From RGIG8244 sp045639325 (GTDB lineage: Bacteria > Verrucomicrobiota > Lentisphaeria > Victivallales > UBA1829): 64,000 nucleotides of DNA. Shown piece after piece: positions 8,697 through 18,301 of the stretch; the stretch's first letter is position 1; the number at the start of each line of letters is the position of its first letter. The stretch spans positions 1 to 64,000 of the forward strand of contig JAZUCU010000029.1 in NCBI GenBank assembly GCA_045639325.1, written 5' to 3'. A model generated the notes under the pieces. The model was not told the DNA's origin. It made no database searches and worked only from the letters and a program-made list of their open reading frames with translations. A program made the position numbers and the translations under genes.

Positions 8697-10208
8697 TTAA
8701 TATTTGAATTGCAAATCAGCCTGTTTCAATACTTTCGCGTATGTGGAATAGGCTTCCTCAAAAATGGCGCATTCCTGCCGGCTTCTGACATGGGTAATCA
8801 GGTTCCGGAACATGGTTCTGACAGCCCGGGAATCAAAGTTGGTCAGCAATTGGGCTCCGGTTCTGCGGACGCGCCGGATATAGGTCTTGGAAAAACCGTC
8901 CTCTGCAGGCGGTGTGTAAACTGATAATTCCAAAGCCGTAAGAAGTCCAAGTTCTTTATACTGATTGTTGATAATCACATCCGCATAAGGCTTGATCCGT
9001 TCAGCATCCTGCTTTGCCATCCGGTCTTCCCGGTTATATTGCGTTTCCTGTACGTTATAAATCCGCATGGAATCCCGCACTTCGCCGGAGCGCAGAAGCA
9101 TATCCCGCAACTGGGATGCTGCACTCTGATGAGGAACCGGGACGTTGCCGTGACGAATCCGGAAAATAGAGCGGACGCCGATTTCATAATCATCCATGGA
9201 ATAAGGTCTTTCCACATAATCCTGGAAATACGGGATCAACTCTTTTGAAATGTTCAATGCTTCCGCTGCTTTCATGGCTGCCTGGGGAGCTATTCGGCTT
9301 TGTACCATGCGGTAATAAATCCGTTTCTGGGAAAGACGGTAATTGTTGACTTCCGAAAATGCCCGGAACAAGGCGGTGAGAATAATCGGATTGGATGAGG
9401 CGGCATACCGGCAGAGCAGGGCATCCGCTTCCGGCGTATCGAGAAAGTGCATGCAGAGGAATTGACTGTACGGCTGTTCATCCAGTTCCAGCACATCTTC
9501 GATTGCATCCTGAAGATCTTTCAATGCCGTGTTGCGGTATTTTGCAAGTTCTGCAATGGCATACCGGGGTGTGAAATTCTCGGCATCTTTGACCGAAAGT
9601 GCTTCCGCCAGAACCTTTGTCACAGGAAAGCCGTTGCGCAATCCGAACGTTCTGCGGAACCACATCAGAACTGTCAAGTTGGCACTGCCGAAATAATGAT
9701 TGTGCTGATCTTCCCCCAGATAAAGGGTGTATTGCTTGTACCGGTTATCCCCCTTGCGCCATTGGATGCCGTACTTCTGAAACGCAACGGAGGCCAGGGG
9801 GCCTTTGACTGCGGTTTCTTCGCCATGAAGTTTCAGCGCATTATCCTTGTTATAAACGGAATCCTTCGGAATCATTACGATGTCCGCATATTCTCTGGCG
9901 TTGACCTGTTTCTTCTGAGGAACGGGCTGTTTGCCGACCGGTTTCTTTGCGTTCGGCTTTTGCTTAACCTCTTCCAAGTATTGATATTTGCGCACAAATA
10001 CAATGTGGCATGCATACACGGGGCGGCTGGCAATCAGGGGATCTTCCAGCCGTTCAATATGAATCGTGTGTTTGCGGAAGGGATCCAAACCTTTTTCCAT
10101 GGTCGATACAATATTGGCGGAGGAGACGGCGGGGAGTTGTTCCGCCGCTGCCGCAATACTGATACTGCATAAGGATAATAACAGGGATAATGCGATGCTT
10201 TTTCTCAT
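8697..10208 (-). CDS. Secreted alpha-helical protein of unknown function downstream of dnaE
   Basis: 503 residues. A Sec signal peptide is clear (MRKSIALSLLLSLCSISIAAAAEQ, cut after AAA). After it comes a short region with a PKKPVGKQPVPQKK linker (about 88-102) and then long helical repeats resembling HEAT or TPR-like solenoids (about 190-480), with no motif I recognise. Its start overlaps the dnaE stop by four bases, so it is translated from the dnaE message, although an exported protein has no obvious link to replication. It is probably a lineage-specific periplasmic protein. Confidence 0.7.
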   Translation of the reverse strand: MRKSIALSLLLSLCSISIAAAAEQLPAVSSANIVSTMEKGLDPFRKHTIHIERLEDPLIASRPVYACHIVFVRKYQYLEEVKQKPNAKKPVGKQPVPQKKQVNAREYADIVMIPKDSVYNKDNALKLHGEETAVKGPLASVAFQKYGIQWRKGDNRYKQYTLYLGEDQHNHYFGSANLTVLMWFRRTFGLRNGFPVTKVLAEALSVKDAENFTPRYAIAELAKYRNTALKDLQDAIEDVLELDEQPYSQFLCMHFLDTPEADALLCRYAASSNPIILTALFRAFSEVNNYRLSQKRIYYRMVQSRIAPQAAMKAAEALNISKELIPYFQDYVERPYSMDDYEIGVRSIFRIRHGNVPVPHQSAASQLRDMLLRSGEVRDSMRIYNVQETQYNREDRMAKQDAERIKPYADVIINNQYKELGLLTALELSVYTPPAEDGFSKTYIRRVRRTGAQLLTNFDSRAVRTMFRNLITHVRSRQECAIFEEAYSTYAKVLKQADLQFKY

Positions 10209-13200
10209 GAACTCTTTTCTCCTTTATCTCCATCCTTTTGCGCCCATTCGCCGCGGTTGAAACGGGGTTTTACCACAGGGACTTTGTCGCTCGGTTTGAT
10301 CTTGTAATGGCCTTCGCCCAGAAGCATGGAAAGTTCTTCCAGCAATCCGGCGGTGACAGTTACGGAATATTGTTCGGAGGTATCCACAAAGACCGCTCTG
10401 CCATCCTGTGTCGTGATACAGAGAACCAGTGGAACCTTGCCCGGATACTTCTTGATCAGTTCCACAATCCGCGGGAACGTTTCCATATTGACTTCTGACT
10501 CTTTCAGGCGGATATGGAATTGTTCGCTATGGGATTCCATCGTATTGGCAAGCGGAATGACGTTTTCCACCATAAGAGCGGCGGGGGCGTTTTCCTCCTG
10601 ACGTTTCGTAATGGCTTCCACAAAGACCAGTGCGCCTTCTTCCAGATATTGGCCGCATCTTTCATAAGTCTTGTTGTAGCAGACACATTCCACGACACCG
10701 GTCAAGTCTTCCATCTGGAAAATCGCAAAAGGTTTATTTTCTGATTTTGTAAACTTCTTTGCCACGCCGACAAGCATACCGCCCAGCTTGATACCCACAT
10801 CACCGGGCATCTGTACGGCATCAGAAACCGTTGCGGTGGAGAATGTATCAATCACCGATTTGTATTTGGAAAGCGGGTGACCGGAAACATAGAATCCGAG
10901 TAACAGTTTTTCATCCGTAAGCATTTCACTCTGATCCAGTTCCGGGATATCCGGTACCGGTACGCTGGCAAAGTTTTCTTCAAAGTCGGGGACCATGTCA
11001 AAAAGACTGCCCTGTCCGACTGCTTTATCCCGTTTGCGGATATTGGCACTGGCAATGGAAGGTTCGATGATCGCCAGAAGCTGAGAACGTTTCAAGCCGG
11101 TGGAATCCAACGCACCGCATCGGATCAATGCTTCCAAACCTTTGGCGTTGATGCCTTCCGTACGTTCCACCAGGTCTGCCACACTCTTGAACGGGCCGTC
11201 TTTCTGCGCTTCGATGATAGAGGCGGAAACACCCTGTCCGAAGCCTTTGATGGCGCCAAGTCCGAAACGGATTGCATCTTTGTCAACGGTGAAGTTGACT
11301 TTACTTGTATTCACGTCCGGCGGCAGAATCGGAATTCCGGAGGTCCGGCATTCGTTGATCAGGAACGCCAGTTTGGAGGCATTGCTCAATTCACTGGTGA
11401 GCACCGCAGCCATGAATTCCGGACGGTAATTCGCCTTGAGGTAGGCGGTACGGTAGGACATGATGGCGTACGCCGCACTGTGGGATTTGTTGAACCCGTA
11501 GTCGGCGAACTTCTTGATGTTTTCCCAAATCTTTTCCGCCTGTTCTGCGGGGATATTATTGGTCGCGGCACAGCCTGCAACGAATTTATCGTGCTGGGCT
11601 TCCATGTCCTTGATCTTTTTCTTCCCGATCGCACGGCGGAGAATGTCAGCCTGACCGAGGGAGAAGCCGGCGAGGATCTGCACAACCTGCATGATCTGTT
11701 CCTGATACAGCATGATACCGTAGGTTTCTTTCAGGAACTGTTCCATCAGCGGGTGGTCATATTCCAGCGGGATCGTACCTTTTTTACGGCCGACGAACAA
11801 GTCGATGAACTGCATGGGACCGGGACGGTAGATGGCCACGAGAGCGATAATGTGTTTGATGTTTTCCACCCCGAATTTACGGCAGAGTTCCTGCATACCG
11901 CCGGATTCCAACTGGAACACCGCAACCGTATCGCCGTTATTCAAAAGGTCGAACGTTTTCTGGTCATCCAGCGGCACAGCATCCATATCGAGGGTGATGC
12001 CACGGTTGCGCAGGACGTTGTCGCAGGCATCCTGGATCACGGTCAGCGTACGCAGCCCAAGGAAGTCCATTTTGAGCAGACCGACGCTTTCGCACAGAGG
12101 AGCCACATACTGCGTGATGATTTCATCATGCGCACCTCTCCCCAGGGGAACCAGGTTCGCCAACGGCTGGTTACAGATGATAACCCCGCACGCATGGATA
12201 CCCATCTGACGGTTCAGCTGTTCAATGGGGGTGGAGAGATCAAAGATTTTCTTGACCCAGTCTTCCTTGTCAATCAAATCTTTCAGTTCGGGCGATTCCT
12301 TAATGGCTTTTGCCAAAGTCATTTTCGGGTCTTCGGGGACCAGTTTTGTGATCATATTGCCGTCGGCGGGTGAACGGGAGAGGGCGCGTGCCACGTCTTT
12401 GATCACCGCTTTGGCTTTCAGAGTGCCGTATGTTCCGATCTGGGAAACGCTGTCCACACCATACTTATCAATCACGTAATCGATCACGTCCTGTCTGTGA
12501 CGTTCGCAGAAGTCCGTATCGAAGTCAGGGGGTGACACGCGGTCCGGGTTCAGGAATCGTTCGAACAGAAGGTCGTACTTCATCGGGTCGATATTGGTGA
12601 TCCCGGAGAGATATGCCACGATGGAGCCTGCACCGGAACCACGTCCGGGGCCGACCGGGATCCCATGTTCTTTCGCCCAGTTGATGAAGTCCCACACGCA
12701 AAGGAAGTAACTGGGATATTTTGTTTTTGTGATAACGCTCAGCTCATAATCCATGCGTTTCAGATTGCGTTCCGCATCTTCCTTCATGTCTTCCGGCGGA
12801 TTCATGGGGTCGTAACCATACTTTTTCACGTATCCGCAGACGGATTTTTCGCCGGTTCCGTAGAGACAGACATGGCGCAGATAGGCGGCGGCTTTTTTCA
12901 TAACCACACGGCGTTCCTCCAGGTCGGCGCGTTTGTTGTCCGCCAACGGCTTGAATTCGGCTTCCGGGTCCTTCTCTTTTTTCTTTTCAAAGTCTGCTAT
13001 ATGTTCGGCTTCGATTTCGGTTGCAGCTTCCTTGCGGATGGCTTCCATATCCAGCGTGATATTGAAACTTTCCGGTGTCTGATATTCCGGATAATGGTTT
13101 TCGTAACCGATTGTAACGTCACAACGTTCCGCAACTTCCAATGTGTTTTTGATGGCTTCCGGGGCTTCCGTTCCCCAGACTTGCATCATTTCTTCCCCGC

Positions 13201-13978
13201 TCTTGAAATAGAACTGGTCTCCCTCCATACGCATGCGCCGGGGATCTTCCATGGTCGTACGTGTTTGAATGCAAAGCATGATTTCATGAGGAATACTGTC
13301 TTCCCGGCGCAAGTAGTGAACGTCATTGGTTGCAACCAGGGGGACGTTACACTCTTTGGATAATGCGATCAATTCCCGGTTGACTCTTTTCTGTTCTTCG
13401 ATGCCGTGGTCCATGACTTCCAGGTAGAAATTATCTTTTCCGAAAATATCCAGATATTCGCCGAGAACCTTTTTCGCAGCATCGTGCCCGCTATTGAGCG
13501 CGGCGACGTCGATTTCACCCTGAAGACATGCACTCATCCCGATCAAACCTTCGGCATGTGCGGCGAGAAATTCTTTGTCAATACGGGGCTTGTAATAAAA
13601 ACCGTTGGTGTGCGCTTCGGAAATCAGATGACAGAGATTATGGTATCCAACCTGATTCTTTGCGAGAAGGATCAAGTGAAATCCTTTACAATGAGGAATT
13701 TCACTGCTTTTTTCAAAACGGCTGTTCGGTGCAATATAAGTTTCACACCCGATGATCGGTTTGATCCCTTCCTTCTTCATGGAATTATGAAATTCCAGAC
13801 AGCCGCCCATGACCCCGTGGTCCGTGATGGCAACCGCTTTCATTTCATGCATTTTTGCCATTTTTACAAGGTCATATTTTCCTTCGGAATCTTTCAGCTT
13901 CGCCCAGGAAATCGCACACGCACCATCCAAAAGACTGTAGTCGGTATGTACATGCAAATGAACAAATTCTACTGCCAT
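10205..13978 (-). CDS. dnaE: DNA polymerase III alpha subunit
   Basis: 1257 residues, about 100 longer than the Escherichia coli protein. The N-terminal PHP domain begins with FVHLHVHTDYSLLDGA (residues 5-20). The polymerase active site includes PPDFDTDFCERHRQDVIDYV, and GRGSGAGSIVAYLSGITNIDP is the conserved palm element. A helix-hairpin-helix region and an OB-fold lie in the C-terminal third. A charged insertion (about 300-370, rich in Glu and Lys) accounts for some of the extra length. It is the main replicative polymerase. It sits 20 bp after the small coiled-coil gene and overlaps the following secreted protein gene. Confidence 0.96.
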   Translation of the reverse strand: MAVEFVHLHVHTDYSLLDGACAISWAKLKDSEGKYDLVKMAKMHEMKAVAITDHGVMGGCLEFHNSMKKEGIKPIIGCETYIAPNSRFEKSSEIPHCKGFHLILLAKNQVGYHNLCHLISEAHTNGFYYKPRIDKEFLAAHAEGLIGMSACLQGEIDVAALNSGHDAAKKVLGEYLDIFGKDNFYLEVMDHGIEEQKRVNRELIALSKECNVPLVATNDVHYLRREDSIPHEIMLCIQTRTTMEDPRRMRMEGDQFYFKSGEEMMQVWGTEAPEAIKNTLEVAERCDVTIGYENHYPEYQTPESFNITLDMEAIRKEAATEIEAEHIADFEKKKEKDPEAEFKPLADNKRADLEERRVVMKKAAAYLRHVCLYGTGEKSVCGYVKKYGYDPMNPPEDMKEDAERNLKRMDYELSVITKTKYPSYFLCVWDFINWAKEHGIPVGPGRGSGAGSIVAYLSGITNIDPMKYDLLFERFLNPDRVSPPDFDTDFCERHRQDVIDYVIDKYGVDSVSQIGTYGTLKAKAVIKDVARALSRSPADGNMITKLVPEDPKMTLAKAIKESPELKDLIDKEDWVKKIFDLSTPIEQLNRQMGIHACGVIICNQPLANLVPLGRGAHDEIITQYVAPLCESVGLLKMDFLGLRTLTVIQDACDNVLRNRGITLDMDAVPLDDQKTFDLLNNGDTVAVFQLESGGMQELCRKFGVENIKHIIALVAIYRPGPMQFIDLFVGRKKGTIPLEYDHPLMEQFLKETYGIMLYQEQIMQVVQILAGFSLGQADILRRAIGKKKIKDMEAQHDKFVAGCAATNNIPAEQAEKIWENIKKFADYGFNKSHSAAYAIMSYRTAYLKANYRPEFMAAVLTSELSNASKLAFLINECRTSGIPILPPDVNTSKVNFTVDKDAIRFGLGAIKGFGQGVSASIIEAQKDGPFKSVADLVERTEGINAKGLEALIRCGALDSTGLKRSQLLAIIEPSIASANIRKRDKAVGQGSLFDMVPDFEENFASVPVPDIPELDQSEMLTDEKLLLGFYVSGHPLSKYKSVIDTFSTATVSDAVQMPGDVGIKLGGMLVGVAKKFTKSENKPFAIFQMEDLTGVVECVCYNKTYERCGQYLEEGALVFVEAITKRQEENAPAALMVENVIPLANTMESHSEQFHIRLKESEVNMETFPRIVELIKKYPGKVPLVLCITTQDGRAVFVDTSEQYSVTVTAGLLEELSMLLGEGHYKIKPSDKVPVVKPRFNRGEWAQKDGDKGEKSS

Positions 13979-13998
13979 GACGTTCGATCCTTTTTTTA

Positions 13999-14265
13999 TC
14001 AGTCCTGACGGTTGCGCACGGCTTCTTTTTTCCGTTCATACCGGTCACGGATGGAACGGATTTCATTGGCGAGTGCGTCTTTGAATTCCCGGATCTGTTC
14101 GGGATCCGACATGGTCTTGAGTTTATTTTCTGCGGTGATTTCCGCTTCTGCAACTTTCGATTTGCAAATCATATCCAGTTCATTGATTTCCGCTTTTTTC
14201 TCTTCCGGAAGCTCACGCAATGCTCCACCGCTGCGTTCCAACGCCAATTCATACGCACTTTTCAT
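13999..14265 (-). CDS. Small coiled-coil protein (88 residues), PVC-type
   Basis: The start was placed at the ATG at 14263-14265 because AAGGAG lies the right distance upstream; a longer frame begins at 14286 but lacks such a site. The protein begins MKSAYELALERSGG and is nearly all charged helix, with heptad-like spacing from about residue 20 to 85. Similar short MKSAYELAxER proteins occur beside housekeeping genes in related phyla, from memory only. The gene overlaps the end of the Nudix gene by 17 bases and precedes dnaE by 20. Function unknown. Confidence 0.7.
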   Translation of the reverse strand: MKSAYELALERSGGALRELPEEKKAEINELDMICKSKVAEAEITAENKLKTMSDPEQIREFKDALANEIRSIRDRYERKKEAVRNRQD

Positions 14266-14839
14266 TTCTGTTTTTCTCCTTCTCAAGCATATAATACAAT
14301 ATTGAATCCATCATAATACCATGATCAAAACTGCCGTCACGTATCAACGCCAGAATTTCATCCAGTGTCATCGTGCTGCATTCCAGCGATTCCGTTGCTT
14401 CCAATTGCGGCTCACAAGTCTTGCGGACATTGCGGACATAAACCGTATAACACCGGTTGGACTGTAACGCCGGATTCGGGCAGACGCTTCCGAGAATGAC
14501 GGCATCTTCGCCTTCATATCCGGTTTCCTCTTTCAGCTCACGCAGACCGGCAATCAGCGGATCCGGGTCTGCCGCATCAATGCACCCACCGGGAATCTCC
14601 CAGTAAAACGCATGGGCTCCGTGCCGGTATTGACGCACAATCAACAATTTATGATCCGGAGTTTCCGCCAGGACAACCACCCAATCCGGGAATTGGAAGG
14701 AGATAAAATCGCCTTCAGCATTTGTCCGGAGACAGCGGAACCGTTCGGAAAGAACGCTGCCTACGCGTGTTTTCATCAGCACTTGAGGTGCACTGAGGGA
14801 TTCCCAGGTCTGCTGGTCCTGTTTTAATTGTTTTTCCAT
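14249..14839 (-). CDS. Nudix hydrolase, ADP-ribose pyrophosphatase-like
   Basis: 196 residues. The Nudix box is readable as GGCIDAAD...GLRELKEETGY (about 108-132), with the catalytic REL-KEETG intact. The first conserved Glu of the box is not in its usual place. The sequence before it (KLLIVRQYRHG...YWEIPGG) matches the ADP-sugar pyrophosphatase subgroup, which cleaves ADP-ribose or related nucleotide sugars to AMP and sugar phosphate. It is the first gene of a minus-strand unit leading into the coiled-coil gene and dnaE, from a promoter at 14867-14894. Confidence 0.85.
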   Translation of the reverse strand: MEKQLKQDQQTWESLSAPQVLMKTRVGSVLSERFRCLRTNAEGDFISFQFPDWVVVLAETPDHKLLIVRQYRHGAHAFYWEIPGGCIDAADPDPLIAGLRELKEETGYEGEDAVILGSVCPNPALQSNRCYTVYVRNVRKTCEPQLEATESLECSTMTLDEILALIRDGSFDHGIMMDSILYYMLEKEKNRNEKCV

Positions 14840-14866
14840 GGTGAAAATACTCCGTTATTCTTCCGT

Positions 14867-14894
14867 ACTATACCATAATAGATGAGAAAATCAA
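14867..14894 (-). promoter_or_regulatory. Predicted promoter of the Nudix-dnaE operon
   Basis: Minus strand TTGATT (14889-14894), 16 bp, TATAGT (14867-14872), ending 27 bp before the Nudix start codon. Confidence 0.5.
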
Positions 14895-14984
14895 GCCCGG
14901 AAAAAAGGTTTTTAAAAATATCCCGTATTCCCATTGATTTTTAAGTTATTTTATCAGTTATTTTGCTGTTTTCTTTTTTTGACA

Positions 14985-15013
14985 TTGGAAAAAATAATTT
15001 CCGGTTGTATAGT
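14985..15013 (+). promoter_or_regulatory. Predicted promoter of the tandem paralogue pair
   Basis: TTGGAA (14985-14990), 17 bp, TATAGT (15008-15013), 38 bp before the ATG at 15051. Confidence 0.45.
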
Positions 15014-15050
15014 ATTCCAGTATTGGATATAAAAAATAAGGATATGTCCC

Positions 15051-16223
15051 ATGATGACAAATGAACTTTCCGCATTGCTGAACCGTATTCTGGATGTGAT
15101 CGAAAAACGTTTCATTTCTCCGGATGGTGTGTTGTATGATTATGCCGGACTCAAGGGCGAAGTTGTTCTGCCCACACCGGAAGAATGTGAGAAATATCAG
15201 CCCAATGCTCTAGCCTGGAATACGCCGATCGAAAATGGCGGCTTCTTTAACGGAATTCTGCTGCTGGGGCTTGTCGAGTCATGGAAAAATCAGCCATCCG
15301 AAAAAGTGGCGAATATGACAAGAATAATGCTGAAAGGCCTTTATGTCCTTCAGGATAAATCTCCGGTGCTGGGTTGTATCTTGCGCGGAATCGGGAAAGA
15401 CGGCTGTTTTTATCCGGCATCCTCCATCGATCAGGTTGTTCCGTGGCTCCTTGGTTTATGGGTGTATTCCAAATTTTCTCTTGCCTCCGATGCGGAACGG
15501 AAGGAATGTCGCGAACGCTGTTATGCTCTTGTGAAGGCATTGCAAAAAAATAATTGGCTTATCCCGGGGACAAAAGACGGTTTTGACCGCGGCAATCTTT
15601 TCAATGCCCGTAAGCCTTATGATCATTGTGCTCTTGTTCTGCCCTCTATAATTTTGGATGAAATGGAAGCAACGGATCATCATCTTGCAGACCTTCTCAA
15701 AGAGCGGGAGGAAAATCTTTGCACCGGCTATCCGGAAATTCAGGCGCGGGAATGTTGGTATTCCAGTCATAATTTTTACAACATGCGTATGCTTGCAAAT
15801 TATGTGAACGATGCATCATTGCGTGCAAAATTGTATCAGGCATTGAAAGTCACGGCGGAAGCCTTGCCGCCATCCATTGCCGTCTGGAAAGATCGTACTC
15901 CCGGACTTGCCTTTTCGCCGGATTGGCATCCGTTGAACCGGGTCTGGTTTGAACAGAAAAATTGTCAGGATGCGCAGGCTTGCACCAATCCGCAGTGGGG
16001 AATCTGGAATGATGTTTCCCCCGCTGTTCTGGATGAACGCAAAACGATTATGGCTGCTTTAAGTGCCGCATGGATCTTTTTGATGTCGGAAGATAAAGCG
16101 CTGATCGATGCACACAAAGGTGCGATTCTGGAAATGCTGAATGGTATCCCTTACGAAGAATTGTACTATGTCCCGTTCTTTTATGCAATCAATGTCATTT
16201 CTGAACTTTCAAGATATATGTGA
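15051..16223 (+). CDS. Cytoplasmic member of a tandem paralogue pair, possible (alpha/alpha)6-type enzyme
   Basis: 390 residues, no signal peptide. The chain is helix-rich with aromatic and acidic clusters (NTPIENGGFFNG, GKDGCFYPASSIDQVVPWLLGLWVYS, FDRGNL, SPDWHPLNRVWFEQ) spaced as in (alpha/alpha)6-barrel glycan enzymes such as unsaturated-uronyl hydrolases. I cannot name a family, so this is a fold-level guess. The next gene encodes a close homologue with an export signal. The two start from one promoter and are 15 bp apart. Confidence 0.65.
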   Translation: MMTNELSALLNRILDVIEKRFISPDGVLYDYAGLKGEVVLPTPEECEKYQPNALAWNTPIENGGFFNGILLLGLVESWKNQPSEKVANMTRIMLKGLYVLQDKSPVLGCILRGIGKDGCFYPASSIDQVVPWLLGLWVYSKFSLASDAERKECRERCYALVKALQKNNWLIPGTKDGFDRGNLFNARKPYDHCALVLPSIILDEMEATDHHLADLLKEREENLCTGYPEIQARECWYSSHNFYNMRMLANYVNDASLRAKLYQALKVTAEALPPSIAVWKDRTPGLAFSPDWHPLNRVWFEQKNCQDAQACTNPQWGIWNDVSPAVLDERKTIMAALSAAWIFLMSEDKALIDAHKGAILEMLNGIPYEELYYVPFFYAINVISELSRYM

Positions 16224-16238
16224 TTTGCGGGGTGAAAA

Positions 16239-17465
16239 ATGAAAAAACTGTTGAGTCTCTGCTTTCTTGCATTTCTTATTTTTAACTGTTCCGGTAATAC
16301 AGAATCTCAAGCACGGAATTTAACCGCAATTCAGAATCGTATTCTGGATGTGATCGAAAAACGTTTTATTTCCCCGGAATGGGTGCTGTATGATTACGCC
16401 GGACTCAAGGGCGAAGTTGTCCTGCCCACACCGGAAGAATGTGAAAAAAATCAGCCCAATGCTCTTGCCTGGAATACGCCGATCGAAAATGGCGGTTTCT
16501 TCAACGGACTTCTGCTTGTAGGACTTGTTGATTTGTGGGAAAAGCAGCCATCCGAAAAAATTGCAAAAATGGCAAGGATCATGTTGAAAGGACTTTATGT
16601 TCTTCAGGATAAATCTCCGGTGCCGGGTTGTATCTTGCGCGGAATCGGGAAAGACGGCTGCTTTTATCCGGCATCCTCCACCGATCAGGTTGTCCCGTGG
16701 CTCCTTGGGTTATGGGTGTATTCCAAATCCTCCCTTGCCACCGATGCCGAGCGGAAAGAATGTCGCAAACGTTGTTATGCTCTTGTGAAAGCATTGCAGA
16801 AAAATAATTGGACTATTCCGGGGACAAGAAAAGGTTTTGACCGCGGCAACTTGATGAAGAGTAGAGCTCCTTACAACAATTGTGCAATTGTGCTTGCCGC
16901 AATGGTGCTGGATGAAATGGAGTCGACAAATCGTCATCTTTCAGCCGTCATCAAAGAGCGGGAAGCCTCTCTGATTGCCGGATACCCGAAGATTCGTGCG
17001 CGTGAATGTTGGTACGCCAGTCATAACTTCTATATCCTGCGTATGCTTGCAAAACAAGTAAAGGATACTGCCTTGCGTGCAAAATTGTATCATGCTCTGA
17101 AAATCACAGCGGCGGCACTTCCTTCCGGAATCAGTACATGGAAAAATTATGTCCCCGGACTCAAATTTTCCCCGGATTGGCATTCTTTGAACCGTGTCTG
17201 GTTTGAACAGAAAAACTGCAAAGAAGCGCAGGCTTGCACCAATCCGCAATGGTCGATCTGGAATGAAACTTCTCCCGCCGTGATGAATGAACGGAAAAGT
17301 ATCATGTACGGTTTGAGTTCGGCATGGATCCTTCTGATTTCGGAAGATAAGGAAATCATCGATGCAAACAAAGGCGCGATTCTGGAGATGCTGAACGGTA
17401 TCCCTTATGAAGAATTGTACTACGTCCCGTTCTTTTATGCCATCAACGTAATTGCTGAAATTTAA
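16239..17465 (+). CDS. Exported paralogue of the preceding gene
   Basis: 408 residues. It matches the preceding protein almost end to end, with long identical blocks such as FYPASS-DQVVPWLLGLWVYS and the closing EELYYVPFFYAINVI, after a new N-terminal signal (MKKLLSLCFLAFLIFNCSG) that may be a lipoprotein signal with Cys17 as acceptor (the -1 Asn is unusual for a lipobox). The gene is a recent tandem duplicate by the DNA similarity visible between about 15080-15550 and 16330-16800. The pair would place the same activity on both sides of the inner membrane. Confidence 0.7.
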   Translation: MKKLLSLCFLAFLIFNCSGNTESQARNLTAIQNRILDVIEKRFISPEWVLYDYAGLKGEVVLPTPEECEKNQPNALAWNTPIENGGFFNGLLLVGLVDLWEKQPSEKIAKMARIMLKGLYVLQDKSPVPGCILRGIGKDGCFYPASSTDQVVPWLLGLWVYSKSSLATDAERKECRKRCYALVKALQKNNWTIPGTRKGFDRGNLMKSRAPYNNCAIVLAAMVLDEMESTNRHLSAVIKEREASLIAGYPKIRARECWYASHNFYILRMLAKQVKDTALRAKLYHALKITAAALPSGISTWKNYVPGLKFSPDWHSLNRVWFEQKNCKEAQACTNPQWSIWNETSPAVMNERKSIMYGLSSAWILLISEDKEIIDANKGAILEMLNGIPYEELYYVPFFYAINVIAEI

Positions 17466-17483
17466 TTAAGGAGTTTATATTTT

Positions 17484-18239
17484 ATGAAAATGCTGCTTAT
17501 CACGGCTTTCGTCATGGGGTTTTCTTCTGTGCTCGGTGTCGCTGCCGGGTTCCTCCTGAAAAAGATTCCTCATAAATATAACGATGCCATTCTCGGGACG
17601 GCTGCCGGGATCATGCTTGCCGCCGCGATTCTCGGTCTTATCGTGCCGGCTTCCGAATTCAATCTCCCCTATGCGTTCCCCATGACCATTGCCGGGGTGT
17701 TTGTCGGGGCGTTCATTGTCAGTATTCTCGATGCCGTTACGCCGCACCTGCACCGTCTTGCCGGATTGGATCAGGAAAAACATCCGGAGAGTCACGGGAC
17801 TGGCAAAGTGCTGCTTTTTATTGCCGCAATTGCCCTGCATAAGATTCCGGAAGGTTTGGCGGCCGGGGTCAGTTTCGGCACGGAAAATGCCGGTGATGTT
17901 CTGACCGTTGCAGGCAGTATTTCTCTGCAGAATATTCCGGAAGCAATGGTAATTGTTGCTCCGCTTTTGACGATCGGCGTCAGTTACCGCAGAACCTTGT
18001 TGATTTCTCTGGCGATTGCTGTAATCAGTATGGTATCTACCGTAATTGGATACGGTATTGTTTCGATTACTTCCGCAATCATGCCCTTTATTCTTGCCAC
18101 TGCCGGTGGTGCTATGCTTTACGTCGTAGGTGATGAAATGATTCCGGAAACTCATGCACATGGCCATGAAAAACTTGCCACATTCTCCCTTGTTGCCGGA
18201 TTTATGATTACTCTGCTCCTGCAGAAATTTCTGGGGTAA
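17484..18239 (+). CDS. ZIP-family divalent metal transporter
   Basis: 251 residues of almost continuous membrane segments (about eight expected for ZIP). The metal-site helices are visible: ALHKIPEGLAAGV (about 113-125; His, Pro, Glu) and SLQNIPEAMVI (about 148-158). A His-rich stretch before them (HPESHGTGK) resembles the ZIP variable loop. It probably takes up zinc or iron. It lies 18 bp after the exported paralogue and may be cotranscribed. A terminator oriented for the opposite gene follows. Confidence 0.9.
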   Translation: MKMLLITAFVMGFSSVLGVAAGFLLKKIPHKYNDAILGTAAGIMLAAAILGLIVPASEFNLPYAFPMTIAGVFVGAFIVSILDAVTPHLHRLAGLDQEKHPESHGTGKVLLFIAAIALHKIPEGLAAGVSFGTENAGDVLTVAGSISLQNIPEAMVIVAPLLTIGVSYRRTLLISLAIAVISMVSTVIGYGIVSITSAIMPFILATAGGAMLYVVGDEMIPETHAHGHEKLATFSLVAGFMITLLLQKFLG

Positions 18240-18245
18240 AAAAAA

Positions 18246-18272
18246 GCCCTGCGCCGTTTGATCGGGCAGGGC
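18246..18272 (-). terminator. Intrinsic terminator of trpB2
   Basis: Stem GCCCTGC (18246-18252) with GCAGGGC (18266-18272), 13-base loop. On the minus strand it is followed by a run of T (plus-strand A tract 18239-18245), so it ends the trpB2 message. It touches the end of the convergent ZIP gene. Confidence 0.75.
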
Positions 18273-18301
18273 GTAAAAATCAATCCTGATTAGTTTTTCA
18301 A

